From Thermoflexales bacterium (lineage in GTDB: Bacteria > Chloroflexota > Anaerolineae > J036 > Brachytrichaceae), in NCBI GenBank assembly GCA_025057935.1, contig JANWUW010000086.1, forward strand, positions 1-42,500: a DNA stretch of 42,500 nucleotides, in the 5' to 3' direction. Shown one piece after another: positions 8,285-17,844 of the stretch; the first letter of the stretch is position 1, and every line of letters starts with the position of its first letter. A program made the position numbers and the translations under genes. The notes below the pieces were generated by a model, which saw only the letters and a list, made by a program, of their open reading frames with translations, made no database searches and was not told the DNA's origin.

Positions 8285-9271
8285 ATGGTGAACTACATCA
8301 TTCGTCGGATAGGGTATGCGTTGATCTTGCTGGTGCTGGTGTCGTTCGTCAGCTTTGCGATCATCGAACTCCCTCCTGGCGACTATCTCACTCAGAAGAT
8401 TGAACAACTGCGCGCGCGCGGCGACCGCAGCGCCGAGCAACAAGTGGAGCGGCTGCGCAAGCGCTATGGCTTAGATAAGCCCTTCCTAGAGCGCTACGTC
8501 AACTGGGCGACGAATTTCCTGCGCGGTGACTTCGGCGAATCGTTTGAGTATGAGCGACCCGTCAGCGAGATCCTCGGCGCGCGCCTCGGCTACACCGTGA
8601 TCCTCGCCATCGCCACAACGGTCTTCACGTGGGCACTGGCGATCCCGCTCGGCGTGTATTCTGCGGTCAAGCAGTACTCGCTGGGCGATCAGATCATCTC
8701 TGTGATCAGCTTCATCGGCTTGGGCATGCCCGGCTTCTTGTTGGCGCTGATCGTGCTCTACTTTGCTGTGATCTTGTTCAACATGGAGGTCGTGGGGCTG
8801 TTTTCGCCAGAGTATGAGCGCGCTCCATGGAGCCTGGGCAAAGTGCTCGACCTGCTGAACCACCTATGGTTGCCAGCGTTGATCAGCGCCATCACCGGCA
8901 TTGGCGGGCTGGTGCGCATCATGCGTGGCAATTTGCTCGACACACTGGGTCAGCCCTTCGTCGAGGCTGCGCGCGCGCGCGGCTTGAAGAACCGCACCGT
9001 GATCTGGAAGCACGCTGTGCGCATCGCCATCAATCCGCTGATCACCATCCTCGGCTCAGACGTGTTCCCCAGCATTGTGGTTGGCTCATCGTTGGTAGCA
9101 ATTGTGCTCAATCTGCCCACCATCGGGCCTGTGTTTGTGGACTCGCTGCGCAAGCTAGACATGTATTTGGCTGGCACGTGCATCGTGTTCCTCACGTTCA
9201 TGCTGCTCGTGGGCAACCTGGTTGCCGACCTGTTGCTGGCGTGGGTCGATCCGCGTATCCGCCTTGACTAA
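8285..9271 (+). CDS. Peptide-type ABC transporter permease (DppB/OppB family)
   Basis: 328 residues from ATG 8285, with an imperfect ribosome site (GGAG about 13 bases upstream, AGAG nearer). The N-terminus MVNYIIRRIGYALILLVLV is the classic first helix of DppB-type permeases. It is followed by an extracytoplasmic segment with RYGLDKPFLERYVNW, the family's docking region, and five more hydrophobic helices. The cytoplasmic EAA loop is visible as EAARARGLKNRTVIWKH at about residues 226-242; it contacts the ATPases. The C-terminus WVDPRIRLD is typical. It forms the transmembrane channel with the product of 9297. It is separated from the binding-protein gene by 178 bases with a hairpin and is followed after 25 bases by the second permease. 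Confidence 0.93.
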   Translation: MVNYIIRRIGYALILLVLVSFVSFAIIELPPGDYLTQKIEQLRARGDRSAEQQVERLRKRYGLDKPFLERYVNWATNFLRGDFGESFEYERPVSEILGARLGYTVILAIATTVFTWALAIPLGVYSAVKQYSLGDQIISVISFIGLGMPGFLLALIVLYFAVILFNMEVVGLFSPEYERAPWSLGKVLDLLNHLWLPALISAITGIGGLVRIMRGNLLDTLGQPFVEAARARGLKNRTVIWKHAVRIAINPLITILGSDVFPSIVVGSSLVAIVLNLPTIGPVFVDSLRKLDMYLAGTCIVFLTFMLLVGNLVADLLLAWVDPRIRLD

Positions 9272-9296
9272 CTTTAGCTTAAGGAGGTGAGTCACG

Positions 9297-10430
9297 ATGG
9301 CTGTTGCTGCTGCGCCTGCTGTTCCTGCTAAGCGCAAGGAGCTAAGTCAGAGCTACTGGAGTCTGGTCTGGTATCGCTTCAAGAAGAACAAGCTTGGTGT
9401 GCTGGGGGGGATTGTGCTGATCGTGCTCTACATCAGTTTCGCGCTTATCCCTGAGTTCCTCGCGCCCTACGCGCTGGAGAACCGCAGCCAGTTCGTCGAA
9501 GCGCCGCCGACTGCGATTCAGCTCTTCGATGAGCAGGGACGTTTTCAGGCGCCATTCGTGTATGGCTTGGAGCGCCGCGTGGATGTGGCGAAGCGCCTGC
9601 GCACTTGGGTGCCCGACACCGACCGCAAGTATCCAGTGCGCCTGTTCGTGCAAGGCGATGAGTATCAACTGCTCGGCTTGATCCCAATGAACATCCACCT
9701 GTTTGGCATTGACGCCGACCCACGCGAGGCGCGCATCTTTCTGCTCGGTGCCGACGCGCTTGGGCGCGATTACCTCACGCGCATTCTCTACGGCGGGCGG
9801 CTCTCGCTGCTGATTGGCTTGATCGGGCAGTTCCTCACCATCGTGCTCGGCATGACGCTGGGGGTGATCTCCGGCTACTATGGCGGGCCAGTGGACATGT
9901 TCGTGCAGCGGTTCACCGAGTTCCTCGCTGCGTTCCCGAACATCCCGCTCTTCATGGCGCTCTCGGCGGCGATCCCCAACTACTGGTCGCCGATCGCGGT
10001 GTACTTCATGCTCACCATCATCCTTGCGTTTTTGGGCTGGGGCGGGCTGGCGCGCCAGGTGCGCGGGTTGGTGCTTTCGCTTCGTGAGCGCGAATATGCG
10101 CTTGCAGCCAAGAGCTTCGGCGCAAGCGACTTACGCATCATGTTCCGTCACTTGCTGCCCGGCACCACTAGCCACGTGATTGTGATCGCCACGCTCTCGA
10201 TCCCCGGCATGATCCTTGCCGAGACGGCGTTGAGCTGGCTTGGGTTGGGCTTGCGTCCGCCGCTCACCAGTTGGGGGACCTTGTTGCAAGATGCCGCCAC
10301 CATCCGCGCCATCCGCTTCACGCCTTGGCTGCTGTGGGTGGTGCCGCCGATCCTGATCACGATCTTCGCCTACAACATGCTCGGCGACGGCTTGCGCGAC
10401 GCAATGGATCCCTACAGCGGGCGCGGATGA
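9297..10430 (+). CDS. Peptide-type ABC transporter permease (DppC/OppC family)
   Basis: 377 residues from ATG 9297, with a near-perfect AAGGAGGTGAG ribosome site at 9281-9291. The first membrane helix is at about residues 33-53. An extracytoplasmic insert of about 100 residues (about 60-150) contains FVYGLERRVDVAKRLRTW and FLLGADALGRDYLTR. The rest is a standard five-helix DppC core. The EAA loop appears as AAKSFGASDLRIMFRHLLPG. The ending LGDGLRDAMDP is the family signature. The large insert makes it longer than E. coli DppC (about 300 residues); comparable inserts occur in OppC relatives of some other phyla. It works with the 8285 product as the membrane channel. Confidence 0.93.
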   Translation: MAVAAAPAVPAKRKELSQSYWSLVWYRFKKNKLGVLGGIVLIVLYISFALIPEFLAPYALENRSQFVEAPPTAIQLFDEQGRFQAPFVYGLERRVDVAKRLRTWVPDTDRKYPVRLFVQGDEYQLLGLIPMNIHLFGIDADPREARIFLLGADALGRDYLTRILYGGRLSLLIGLIGQFLTIVLGMTLGVISGYYGGPVDMFVQRFTEFLAAFPNIPLFMALSAAIPNYWSPIAVYFMLTIILAFLGWGGLARQVRGLVLSLREREYALAAKSFGASDLRIMFRHLLPGTTSHVIVIATLSIPGMILAETALSWLGLGLRPPLTSWGTLLQDAATIRAIRFTPWLLWVVPPILITIFAYNMLGDGLRDAMDPYSGRG

Positions 10431-10452
10431 ACCCCATCAGCGGAGGGAACCC

Positions 10453-11583
10453 ATGACGACAACGCTTGAGACCCAGGAGGCAAAGCGCTCCCACTCCGAC
10501 ACACGCCCTTTGCTCCTTGAGGTGCAAGACCTCAAGGTGGAGTTCAACATCCGGGGCGGAGTGGTGAAGGCGGTGGATGGCTTGACGTTTGACGTTAAGC
10601 GCGGGCAGACAATGGGAATCATCGGTGAGAGCGGCTGCGGCAAGTCGGTGACTGCTCGCGCCATCCTGCGCATGATCCCAAAGCCCGGCAAGATCACGGG
10701 CGGCCGCATCCTCTACTACCGCCGCCCACGGCACCCCAAGCCCGGCGAGGAGGACAAGGTCGAAGTCATTGACGTGACCAAGCTAGACCCAGACGGCGAG
10801 GTGATTCGGCAAATCCGCGGCGGCGAGATCGCCATGATCTTCCAAGAGCCGATGAGTTCGCTCACGCCGGTGTACACCGCAGGCACGCACATCAACGAGG
10901 CCGTCACCCTGCACCGCCTGTTGCCGATCAAAAAGCTCGGCGAGCAAATGGCTGAGCACATCATGGCGTATCGGCACGTCACGAAAGAAGAGGCGCGCGC
11001 GATCGCCGTCGAGATGCTGCGCCGCGTGGGCATTCCCAAGCCCGAGCAGCGCGTGGACAGCTACCCGCATCAGCTCTCGGGCGGGCAGCGCCAGCGCGTG
11101 ATGATCGCCATCGCGCTCTCCACTGAGCCAGCCATGCTGATCGCCGACGAGCCGACCACCGCGCTTGACGTCTCCATTGAGGCCCAGATCCTCGACCTGA
11201 TGCGCGACCTACAGCGCACTACGAACATGGCGATCATGTTCATCACGCACAACCTCGGCGTGATCGCCAGCATGGCGGACGAGATCGTCGTGATGTACAT
11301 GGGCAAACAGGTGGAGCGCGCCAAGGTGGTTGACCTGTTTTACAACCCCAAACACCCTTACACGAAAGCGCTCTTGCAGTCAGTGCCGCGGCTAGGACCG
11401 AAAACGGGTCAACGTCTTGCCTCTATCGAGGGCATGGTGCCGGATCCGCTCAACCTGCCCACAGGTTGCGTCTTCCATCCGCGTTGTCCGGCGTTCATGG
11501 CAGGCAAGTGCGACAAGATCGTGCCGAGGTGGACGCAGGTAGGAGAGAACCATTGGGTGCGCTGTTTGTTGTATGAGGAGTGA
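10453..11583 (+). CDS. Peptide-type ABC transporter ATPase (DppD/OppD family)
   Basis: 376 residues from ATG 10453, preceded by CGGAGGG at about 10440-10446. All nucleotide-binding motifs are intact: Walker A GESGCGKS at residues 59-66, Q-loop in [14 protein letters not shown], signature LSGGQRQR at about 208, Walker B LIADEP with Asp near 232, and the H-loop in MFITHNLG. The C-terminal oligopeptide/dipeptide extension is present ([15 protein letters not shown], then GCVFHPRCP with Cys residues that bind an iron-sulfur cluster in relatives). It hydrolyses ATP in the cytoplasm to drive uptake, paired with the next ATPase. An insert between Walker A and the Q-loop ([15 protein letters not shown]) is somewhat long. 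Confidence 0.94.
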   Translation: MTTTLETQEAKRSHSDTRPLLLEVQDLKVEFNIRGGVVKAVDGLTFDVKRGQTMGIIGESGCGKSVTARAILRMIPKPGKITGGRILYYRRPRHPKPGEEDKVEVIDVTKLDPDGEVIRQIRGGEIAMIFQEPMSSLTPVYTAGTHINEAVTLHRLLPIKKLGEQMAEHIMAYRHVTKEEARAIAVEMLRRVGIPKPEQRVDSYPHQLSGGQRQRVMIAIALSTEPAMLIADEPTTALDVSIEAQILDLMRDLQRTTNMAIMFITHNLGVIASMADEIVVMYMGKQVERAKVVDLFYNPKHPYTKALLQSVPRLGPKTGQRLASIEGMVPDPLNLPTGCVFHPRCPAFMAGKCDKIVPRWTQVGENHWVRCLLYEE

Positions 11584-11586
11584 AGC

Positions 11587-12669
11587 ATGAGCAGCACAAC
11601 TGCGCAGGGCACCAAAGCCACAACCTCCACGAAGGACGGACGCATCGGTGACATTTTGCTTGATGTGAAGGGGCTGAAGAAGTACTTCCCCATTCAGCGC
11701 GGTTTCTTGCGCCGCACGGTGGGCTACGTCAAAGCTGTGGACGATGTGAGCCTCTACGTGCGTTCGGGGGAGACCTTAGGGCTGGTGGGCGAAAGCGGCT
11801 GCGGCAAGACTACCGCAAGCCGCTGCATCATCCGACTCTACGAGCCGACCGCTGGGCAAGTGTTCTTCAAGACGCGCGCGCTTTCCCCAGACGGCACACC
11901 CAAGATGGTGAACTTGCTAGAGCTGAGCCGCGAGGAGATGAACCGCGTGCGCCAAGAGATCGCCATGATCTTCCAAGACCCGATCAACTCGCTCAACCCG
12001 CGCATGACGGTTGCCGACATCATCGCTGAGCCGATGGTGATCCACGGCAAGTATGTGAAGGGCGAAAGCGAGGAACGCATCGTGGAGCTGCTGCGGCGCG
12101 TTGGTCTGCGCCCCGATCATCTGCGGCGCTACCCTCATGAGTTCTCTGGTGGGCAGCGTCAGCGCATCGGCATTGCGCGCGCGTTGGCGCTCAACCCGAG
12201 CCTTGTGTTGTGCGACGAGCCTGTCTCGGCACTAGACGTGTCCATTCAAGCGCAAACGCTGAACCTGCTGCAGGATCTGCAAGAAGAATTCAAGCTTTCC
12301 TACATCTTCGTTGCCCACGATCTCAGCGTGGTGCAGCACATCTCCGATCGCATCGCAGTGATGTACGTCGGCAAAGTGGTGGAGATGGCAAGCTCGGAGG
12401 AACTCTACACTAACCCCATGCATCCATACACCGAGGCGCTGCTCTCTGCCGTGCCCAAGCCCGACCCGCTTTACAAGTCTGATCGCATCATCATGCAGGG
12501 CGATGTTGCTGACCCGTCAAACCCGCCCAGCGGATGTTACTTTCACCCGCGTTGCCAATATGCCGTGGATCTGTGCAAGCAGAAAGCGCCTGAATTCCGC
12601 GAGGTGAAGCCCGATCACTGGGTGGCTTGTCATCGCGCGGAGGAGCTGAAGCTGCGCGGGGTTTACTGA
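11587..12669 (+). CDS. Peptide-type ABC transporter ATPase (DppF/OppF family)
   Basis: 360 residues, starting only three bases after the previous stop. Walker [10 protein letters not shown] is at about residues 68-76. The Q-loop lies in [15 protein letters not shown], a DppF/OppF hallmark. Signature [15 protein letters not shown], Walker [13 protein letters not shown] and the H-loop in FVAHDLSVV follow. The C-terminal oligopeptide extension ([24 protein letters not shown]) is complete. With the 10453 product it forms the heterodimeric ATPase of the importer. It is the last gene of the operon and is followed by a strong inverted repeat shared with the convergent gene. Confidence 0.94.
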   Translation: MSSTTAQGTKATTSTKDGRIGDILLDVKGLKKYFPIQRGFLRRTVGYVKAVDDVSLYVRSGETLGLVGESGCGKTTASRCIIRLYEPTAGQVFFKTRALSPDGTPKMVNLLELSREEMNRVRQEIAMIFQDPINSLNPRMTVADIIAEPMVIHGKYVKGESEERIVELLRRVGLRPDHLRRYPHEFSGGQRQRIGIARALALNPSLVLCDEPVSALDVSIQAQTLNLLQDLQEEFKLSYIFVAHDLSVVQHISDRIAVMYVGKVVEMASSEELYTNPMHPYTEALLSAVPKPDPLYKSDRIIMQGDVADPSNPPSGCYFHPRCQYAVDLCKQKAPEFREVKPDHWVACHRAEELKLRGVY

Positions 12670-12688
12670 CTTGCCTGTGGAGAGAAAA

Positions 12689-12729
12689 AACAACGGGGCG
12701 CGCTCCAACCTTGGGCGCGCCCCGTTGTT
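12689..12729 (-). terminator. Intrinsic terminator between convergent operons
   Basis: A perfect 13-bp inverted repeat, CAACGGGGCGCGC (12691-12703) and GCGCGCCCCGTTG (12715-12727), extends by two A-T pairs to 15 bp. On the minus strand the stem is followed directly by a TTTTTT run (plus-strand A run 12685-12690), making it a canonical terminator for the persulfide dioxygenase operon. On the plus strand it is followed only by TTGATA, so termination of the ABC operon would be weaker. Confidence 0.8.
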
Positions 12730-12748
12730 GATAGGAGGATCGCACACG

Positions 12749-14212
12749 TTAAACCAGCGCCTTCTCGAGGCGTGTGGTGGGGTAGCGTTTGGCGTAATCG
12801 CTCACGCCCTCGGGGGCGATGATCTCGAGATCGGTGAAGCCCTTCTGGCGGAGCCAGCTTGCTGCTGCGCTGGCGCGCGTGCCGCTCTCGCATACGATCA
12901 CGATGTGGCGGTCGCGCGGCAGCTCGTGCCAGCGATCGCGTAGCTCACCGAGCGCAATGAGGCGCACGTCCACGGAGCCGTTGGGGATGGTTTGCTTCTC
13001 CCACTCGAACGGGTCACGCACGTCGAGGATCACAGCATCGGCTTTCAGCACGTGCTGATACAGTCCCTCAAGGTTGTTCACAGCAACCTGCTCGGTGGGC
13101 AAGCCTGCCGCCATCCATGCCTCCACCGACTCGTTGAGATAGCCGATCACGTTCATCCCTGCCTCGGCAAGCAGCTCGGCGGCGTGTTGTGCCACTGTGG
13201 GCACATCCCCCAGCACTACGATCTTCTGAGCCGGCTCGATCAGCATCTTGGCGCGCTTCACGAGGTTGCTCTGGTTGAACGTGATGTTCAGTGCGCCAGC
13301 GGGGTGTGCTTGTGCAAAGGCAAGCTGGGTGCGCACATCGAGCAACACCGCGCCTTGGTGCTGGAGCGTCTGCACCTGGTCGAGGGTGAGCGCCTGAAGT
13401 GTGGCAGCGGGCGCGTGGCGCATGGCGCTCTGCTGATAGTAGTCGGGCGGCAGCGGCAGCACGCCACGGTTGGTGTTGCGGTGGATCAGCACCGACTCCA
13501 CCACTTCGCGCACGATTGATTGCATGAGGTTCTCGAACTCCTCGGGCGTCTTCGATTGAAGCACCCAGTTGAAGCGCCGCTCAAAGCCGATTGTGCTGAC
13601 GGGCTTTCCACTCATTTGCTTGCCGCCGCATGCCGAGCCGCCATAGTGCGCTGGGTAGACCTCGCAGTAGTCTGGCAGCGTCATGAGCTTTTGCATGCTC
13701 TCGAAGATCACGCGCGGGCCGCACAGCGGCAGGTCCACAAGGTCTGTACGCGCCACATCGTTGACGAACAACGAGTCCCCAGTGAGCACCATCCACGGCT
13801 CGTTGCTGCGCGGCGTGTCAATGACGAGATACGCCATGTGCTCTGGGGTGTGCCCAGGCGTGTGCAGAGCGCGGATGACCACGTTGCCGATGCGAATCTC
13901 GTCGCCGTCACGCACGCGGATGTGTGGGTAGTGCACTGAGGCGCCGGTGATGTCGTTCTCGATGTCGTCGCGGCTCGGCGCGTAGATCACGGCGCCGGTT
14001 TGCGCCGCCAGCGCGCGCCCCGTGGAGATGTAGTCTGCGTGGAAGTGCGTCTCAATGACAGTCGTGATGCGCAGACCCTTGTCAGCCGCTGCCATGAGGT
14101 AAACGTCGGGAGGCAGGCTTGGGTCAACCACTGCTGCGACGCCCTTCTGCGCACAGCCAATCAGGTAGGACGCAGCGGAGATTGACTCGTTCAAAAACTG
14201 GCGAAAGATCAT
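12749..14212 (-). CDS. Persulfide dioxygenase-rhodanese fusion, CstB-like
   Basis: 487 residues, ATG preceded by AAGGAGAGG. Residues about 1-250 are a metallo-beta-lactamase fold of the ETHE1/persulfide dioxygenase type: HFHADY at 56-61, His121 in PGHTPEH, Asp146 in TGDSLFV. In ETHE1 the iron is held by the equivalents of His56, His121 and Asp146, so the Tyr at 61 in place of the second-site His fits a mononuclear iron enzyme. Residues about 275-375 are a rhodanese-like domain lacking the active Cys ([10 protein letters not shown]). Residues about 385-480 are a rhodanese with Cys441 in CESGTRA. This order (dioxygenase, pseudo-rhodanese, active rhodanese) is that of staphylococcal CstB, which turns low-molecular-weight persulfides into sulfite and thiosulfate. 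It is last in the operon after the sulfide:quinone oxidoreductase. Confidence 0.88.
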   Translation of the reverse strand: MIFRQFLNESISAASYLIGCAQKGVAAVVDPSLPPDVYLMAAADKGLRITTVIETHFHADYISTGRALAAQTGAVIYAPSRDDIENDITGASVHYPHIRVRDGDEIRIGNVVIRALHTPGHTPEHMAYLVIDTPRSNEPWMVLTGDSLFVNDVARTDLVDLPLCGPRVIFESMQKLMTLPDYCEVYPAHYGGSACGGKQMSGKPVSTIGFERRFNWVLQSKTPEEFENLMQSIVREVVESVLIHRNTNRGVLPLPPDYYQQSAMRHAPAATLQALTLDQVQTLQHQGAVLLDVRTQLAFAQAHPAGALNITFNQSNLVKRAKMLIEPAQKIVVLGDVPTVAQHAAELLAEAGMNVIGYLNESVEAWMAAGLPTEQVAVNNLEGLYQHVLKADAVILDVRDPFEWEKQTIPNGSVDVRLIALGELRDRWHELPRDRHIVIVCESGTRASAAASWLRQKGFTDLEIIAPEGVSDYAKRYPTTRLEKALV

Positions 14213-14240
14213 GGCTTATCCTCTCCTTGTCTCCTGTTGC

Positions 14241-15431
14241 TTAGATGCGACCGCGGAGCATTCCGTTCCAGTACATCGCGGGCAACCCATACGCTTTCAG
14301 CGCGTACATGCTGTAGCGCTCTTTCGACTGGTCGAAGGGGAAAGACTCCTTCGGCGTGTGGGTGTAGTCAAACTCCGCCAGCACCAAGCTGCCGTAGCCT
14401 GTGACCAGCGGGCATGATGTGTAGCCGTCATATGTGGCGTGCAGCGGGCGACCCTCCAAAGCAGCGAGCAAGTTCTCCACGAGGACAGGAGCCTGTTTGC
14501 GGATAGCAGCGCCCGTCTTGGAGGTCGGCAGGCTGCTGCAATCGCCGAGGGAGAAGACGTTTGGATAGCGCACGTGCTGCAAGGTGTGCTTGTCCACCTC
14601 CACCCAGCCCGCCTCGGATGCTAACTTGCTGCGCTTGATCACGTCGGGCGCGCTCATGGGCGGGGTTGCGTGCAGCATGTCGTAGTGCACCGTCACCTGC
14701 TCACCAGTGTTAAGGTTCTTAAACACAGCTTCTTTACGATGAGGATCCACAGCGACGAGGTCATGTCGGAAATAGGTCTCGATGCCCTTACGTTGGCACA
14801 CTTGGCGCAGTGTGTTGGCGTACTTCTCCACCGAGAAGATGCTGGCTTGACCTGAGAAGAACTTGATGGTGATGTTGTCGCGCACGCCTGCGCGGCGGAA
14901 GTAGTCATCAGCGAGATAGGCGATCTTTTGCGGGGCGCCACCGCACTTGATCGGCGTCGAGGGCTGTGTGAAGACCGCCACGCCGCGCTTCAAGGAGCGG
15001 ATGTTCTCCCATGTGCGCTCCACCGTCTCGTAGGCATAGTTGCTGCACACGCCGTTGCGCATGGCGAGCGCCTCTTTCAATCCGGGAATCTTGTCCCAAT
15101 CAATCTGAATGCCCAAGGCAACAATGAGGTAGTCATAGGTGAGCACTGTGCCGTTGCGCAACACGACGCGGTTATTGTCTGGGTCGAATTCAGCTACGTA
15201 TTCCTGAATCCAATCCACGCCCGGAGGAATAAATTCGGCTTCATCGCGCACGGAGTCCTCTTTGGGGAAGACGCCGCCGCCGACCAGCGTCCAAAGGGGC
15301 TGGTAATAGTGCTTGGTGCTTGGCTCGATGATCGCCATCTGAGGCGGGTTGGGATGATTTGCGAGCTGAGCGGCGACCGTGATGCCCGCTGTGCCGCCGC
15401 CAGCGATGAGCACTGGATAGTGAGTCTTCAT
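14241..15431 (-). CDS. sqr: Sulfide:quinone oxidoreductase, type II-like
   Basis: 396 residues from the ATG at 15431, chosen because AGGAGGA stands seven bases upstream; a longer frame from 15455 would swallow that site. The N-terminal FAD-binding motif [10 protein letters not shown] starts at residue 11, and a second flavin motif [10 protein letters not shown] is at 291-300. Cys163 in [13 protein letters not shown] and Cys340 in SCPLVTGY match the two redox cysteines of the mitochondrial (SQOR, type II) group; Cys129 is an additional one. The enzyme sits on the membrane, takes electrons from sulfide to quinone and produces a persulfide or polysulfide. It is second in the operon, 36 bases after the DUF1641 gene and 28 before the persulfide dioxygenase that would use its product. 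Confidence 0.92.
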   Translation of the reverse strand: MKTHYPVLIAGGGTAGITVAAQLANHPNPPQMAIIEPSTKHYYQPLWTLVGGGVFPKEDSVRDEAEFIPPGVDWIQEYVAEFDPDNNRVVLRNGTVLTYDYLIVALGIQIDWDKIPGLKEALAMRNGVCSNYAYETVERTWENIRSLKRGVAVFTQPSTPIKCGGAPQKIAYLADDYFRRAGVRDNITIKFFSGQASIFSVEKYANTLRQVCQRKGIETYFRHDLVAVDPHRKEAVFKNLNTGEQVTVHYDMLHATPPMSAPDVIKRSKLASEAGWVEVDKHTLQHVRYPNVFSLGDCSSLPTSKTGAAIRKQAPVLVENLLAALEGRPLHATYDGYTSCPLVTGYGSLVLAEFDYTHTPKESFPFDQSKERYSMYALKAYGLPAMYWNGMLRGRI

Positions 15432-15467
15432 GACGCTTCCTCCTGGGAAGAGCAACTCTGAATTTGG

Positions 15468-16163
15468 TTAAGCTTGTTCATGAGCAAGGCGGTTGAGCTT
15501 GGCGCCGAAGGCTCTGGCGAAAGCGAGCAAGAACCCCAAGGCGCGCTGCGTTTCGGGATCGCCCAATGCCCGCAGCAGGCTCAGGGGCGAGGCAGGGCGA
15601 GCACTGGCAGCGCTTTCTGCGAGCGCCTGAGCGGCGCTGCTCACCACAGCGACGGGTTGCTCGTCGAGCACATGCGAGTCCAGCAGCGCCCTCGCCATGC
15701 GCAACAGGCGCCGCGCCACGTCTTCCACATCTACGCCCTGTGCGCGCAAGTGAGCGATGGTCTCGTCGAATGTGTCCACGGCTGTGGCGATCAGGCCAGG
15801 CGCGGCGTGTGCGGCTTCGCTGAGCAGGGGTAACTGCTCCACCAGCGCGCGCAGCGCCTGAACATGCTCAGGCGCTGTGAGCCGCTCGAGCAAGCCGAGC
15901 ACCTCGCGCCCACGTGCGTCAAGGTCGATCCCGCGCCGATTGAGAGCAGCCACCCATTCATCAACGGTATCGCCGACCATGCCGAGCATGGGATGAGCTT
16001 GCTCGATGAGCGATTCATAGTGCGCTAAGCGGGTTTCAATCCGCTCGAGGCGCTCGAGGATCTTCTCGAGCAACTCTTCTGCGTGGATGGCGCCCTCATG
16101 CGGAAGCCCATCTTGGGGCTCTCGAGCTTCGAGCGCAAGCGCTTCGATAGAAAGTGACCTCAC
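15468..16163 (-). CDS. DUF1641 family protein
   Basis: 231 residues from GTG 16163, with AGGAGGAA eight bases upstream. It is mostly alpha-helical: an N-terminal coiled-coil-like stretch (LLEKILERLERIETRL, about 32-47) followed by amphipathic helices. The C-terminal segment ALGDPETQRALGFLLAFARA is the recognisable DUF1641 signature. It has no membrane helix or catalytic motif that I can see. DUF1641 genes are often next to sulfide:quinone oxidoreductase or related flavoprotein and formate dehydrogenase genes, and here it is first in the sulfide operon. A role as a helper, docking or membrane-association factor for SQR is inference only. It is Ala-, Leu- and Arg-rich, fitting the host's composition, so there is no sign of recent transfer. 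Confidence 0.75.
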   Translation of the reverse strand: MRSLSIEALALEAREPQDGLPHEGAIHAEELLEKILERLERIETRLAHYESLIEQAHPMLGMVGDTVDEWVAALNRRGIDLDARGREVLGLLERLTAPEHVQALRALVEQLPLLSEAAHAAPGLIATAVDTFDETIAHLRAQGVDVEDVARRLLRMARALLDSHVLDEQPVAVVSSAAQALAESAASARPASPLSLLRALGDPETQRALGFLLAFARAFGAKLNRLAHEQA

Positions 16164-16195
16164 GGAAGTTCCTCCTCATCTCGGGTTCTAAATGG

Positions 16196-16217
16196 CGTTG
16201 CGCGCGGATGCGCAACG
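16196..16217. promoter_or_regulatory. Palindrome in LysR-sulfide operon intergenic region
   Basis: Perfect 8-bp arms CGTTGCGC (16196-16203) and GCGCAACG (16210-16217) with a 6-base centre. It is 33 bases upstream of the DUF1641 start in the 275-bp gap after the regulator gene. It could be an operator or a hairpin in the transcript leader. I see no convincing -10/-35 pair to decide which. Confidence 0.4.
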
Positions 16218-16438
16218 TTCAGTCCAAACCCAATGTGCTTTGCCTATCTGTTTGATTTGCAAAGGAGTGTAGTGAGCGGCGCGCAGCACGGCGCTTCCGA
16301 TTCACTTATCCAATCCATAAGCACCGTTTATAGATGTCCGATCGATCAGAAAACTCAGAGCAATCGGATCGAGCTGAACGATTGGAGGATGGAGAAATGG
16401 AAGATGGATGATGAGGACTTAGGGCAGCGAATCGGCTT

Positions 16439-17380
16439 TCAAGTGGGGTTGGGTGGCGGGGAAACGCTCAGCTCGCTGAGCGTAAGCAAGCTCAGGATGT
16501 GGCGCAGCAGGGCTTGGGCATGAGGCGATAGCGGCTGCGCGCGCGACCACACCGCGCGAATGGCGCGCCGCAAGGGCGGGCGCAGCTCTAAGGCGCGCAG
16601 CTTTCCTGCAGCTACTTCTTCACGCACCGCATAGCCGGGCAAGATGCTGGCTACGTTGCTGGTCATCACAAGGCGCTTGATGGATTCGGGGCTGTCGAAC
16701 TCGGCGACGATGCGTGGCGAGACGCCATGCATGAGCATGGCTTGATCGAGCCAGATGCGCGTCTGGCTGCCGGGCTGGCGCGTGACGAAGGGCAGATCGT
16801 GAAGCGCTTCCCAGGACACCTCCGCGTGTGCAGCCAAGGGATGGGCAGGGCTGACGATGAGATACTGCGCTGCTTCGCCCAGCAATTGCACGCTGAGCGA
16901 TGCGTCGGTTTCGTCGAGCTCGCCCTCGATGATGCCAAGGTCCACTTGGCGACCTTGCACTTGCGCCGTGATCTCTGGTGTGGTCGCGGTCTGCGTGCAT
17001 ATCATCACCTCGGTGTGGTGCTCGCGGAAAGCTGCCAACCAACCAGGGAGCAGATACGTGCTGATGCCCGGCGTTGCTGCCAATTTCAGCATGAGGCGGT
17101 CGCCGCTTGAAAATGCCGCGATGGCTTGATTTGCTTCTGCGGCTAGCGCCAGCAAGCGCTGCGCGTAGCGGTAGAAGACTTGACCCGCCTCGGTCAATGT
17201 CACCCCGCGATGGCTGCGCGTGAGCAGCACTGTACCTAGGGTGTTCTCCAGCTCATGGATGTGCTGGCTCACCGCCGGCTGAGACATGAAGAGCCGCTCT
17301 GCTGCCGCGCTCAAACTGCCGCTTTCCACTGCGGTGACGAAGATGCGCAGCTTATAAAGGTCGAACGAGGGATAAGTCAA
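16439..17380 (-). CDS. LysR-family transcriptional regulator
   Basis: 313 residues. The N-terminal winged helix-turn-helix is unmistakable (FVTAVESGSLSAAAERLFMSQPAVSQHIHELE, positions about 14-45), and a periplasmic-binding-like effector domain follows from about residue 95. The start is TTG at 17380; no later Met could serve without cutting the DNA-binding domain. There is only one Cys (Cys128, in MICTQTATT), so a dithiol persulfide switch like that of CstR is not available inside one subunit. The effector domain resembles those of the CysB/CbbR group in general layout, so a sulfur anion ligand is possible but unproven. A TATAAT lies 11 bases upstream of the start. The gene is divergent from the rhodanese/TauE pair and upstream of the SQR operon, so it probably controls both. 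Confidence 0.88.
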   Translation of the reverse strand: MTYPSFDLYKLRIFVTAVESGSLSAAAERLFMSQPAVSQHIHELENTLGTVLLTRSHRGVTLTEAGQVFYRYAQRLLALAAEANQAIAAFSSGDRLMLKLAATPGISTYLLPGWLAAFREHHTEVMICTQTATTPEITAQVQGRQVDLGIIEGELDETDASLSVQLLGEAAQYLIVSPAHPLAAHAEVSWEALHDLPFVTRQPGSQTRIWLDQAMLMHGVSPRIVAEFDSPESIKRLVMTSNVASILPGYAVREEVAAGKLRALELRPPLRRAIRAVWSRAQPLSPHAQALLRHILSLLTLSELSVSPPPNPT

Positions 17381-17391
17381 CTCTTTTGGCG

Positions 17392-17397
17392 ATTATA
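17392..17397 (-). promoter_or_regulatory. -10 element (TATAAT) of LysR gene
   Basis: On the minus strand a perfect TATAAT ends 11 bases before the TTG start at 17380. No -35 match stands 17 bases upstream and no Shine-Dalgarno sequence intervenes, so the transcript would have a leader of only a few bases. Confidence 0.45.
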
Positions 17398-17483
17398 AGC
17401 AACGTGTGCAGGGTTGATGATTGCTGCTCAAGGTAGGATTGCATCAGATACGTTGAGACACGAGCAAGAGGGTGAAGATCGCT

Positions 17484-17828
17484 ATGTTCCAGTTTCTCAA
17501 GCGCTTCGGCTTCAGCAACAACGTGCTAACGCCGCAGCAGTACCAGCAGGAGTTCAAGCTTGCCAATCGGCCCCATGTGTTGATCGACGTGCGCACGCCG
17601 GAGGAGTTCCGCATGGGCCATATCCCCGGCGCGAAGAATATCGACGTGCAGGTGATCGGCCAGCGCCTGAAAGACATCCCTCAAGATAAGCCTGTGGTGC
17701 TCTACTGCCGCAGCGGCAGCCGCAGCGCAATCGCCGCCAGCATCTTGCGCAGCGCCGGTTACACCGAAGTTTACGATCTCGGCGGCATCGGCGACTGGCA
17801 AGCTGCGGGTTTCCCCATCGAGCGCTGA
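17484..17828 (+). CDS. Single-domain rhodanese sulfurtransferase
   Basis: 114 residues from ATG 17484, favoured over the in-frame GTG at 17472 because GAGGGTGAAG overlaps that GTG and is correctly spaced for the ATG. The single rhodanese domain has the typical LIDVRTPEEFRMGHIPGA (33-50) and an active loop CRSGSRS with Cys75. It moves sulfane sulfur between thiols, for example from SQR-derived persulfide to thiosulfate or to protein acceptors in the cytoplasm. The first helix, MFQFLKRFGF, is hydrophobic but short and I do not call it a signal peptide. It is divergent from the LysR gene and 16 bases ahead of the TauE/SafE gene, forming a two-gene unit. Confidence 0.92.
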   Translation: MFQFLKRFGFSNNVLTPQQYQQEFKLANRPHVLIDVRTPEEFRMGHIPGAKNIDVQVIGQRLKDIPQDKPVVLYCRSGSRSAIAASILRSAGYTEVYDLGGIGDWQAAGFPIER

Positions 17829-17844
17829 ACGCGCCTAGTATGGC

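Noticed and set aside
16389-16523. Small ORF (ATG after GGAGGATG-like sequence) antisense to the LysR 3' end
   Set aside because: Looks translatable locally but two thirds overlaps the opposite-strand gene and has no conserved features.
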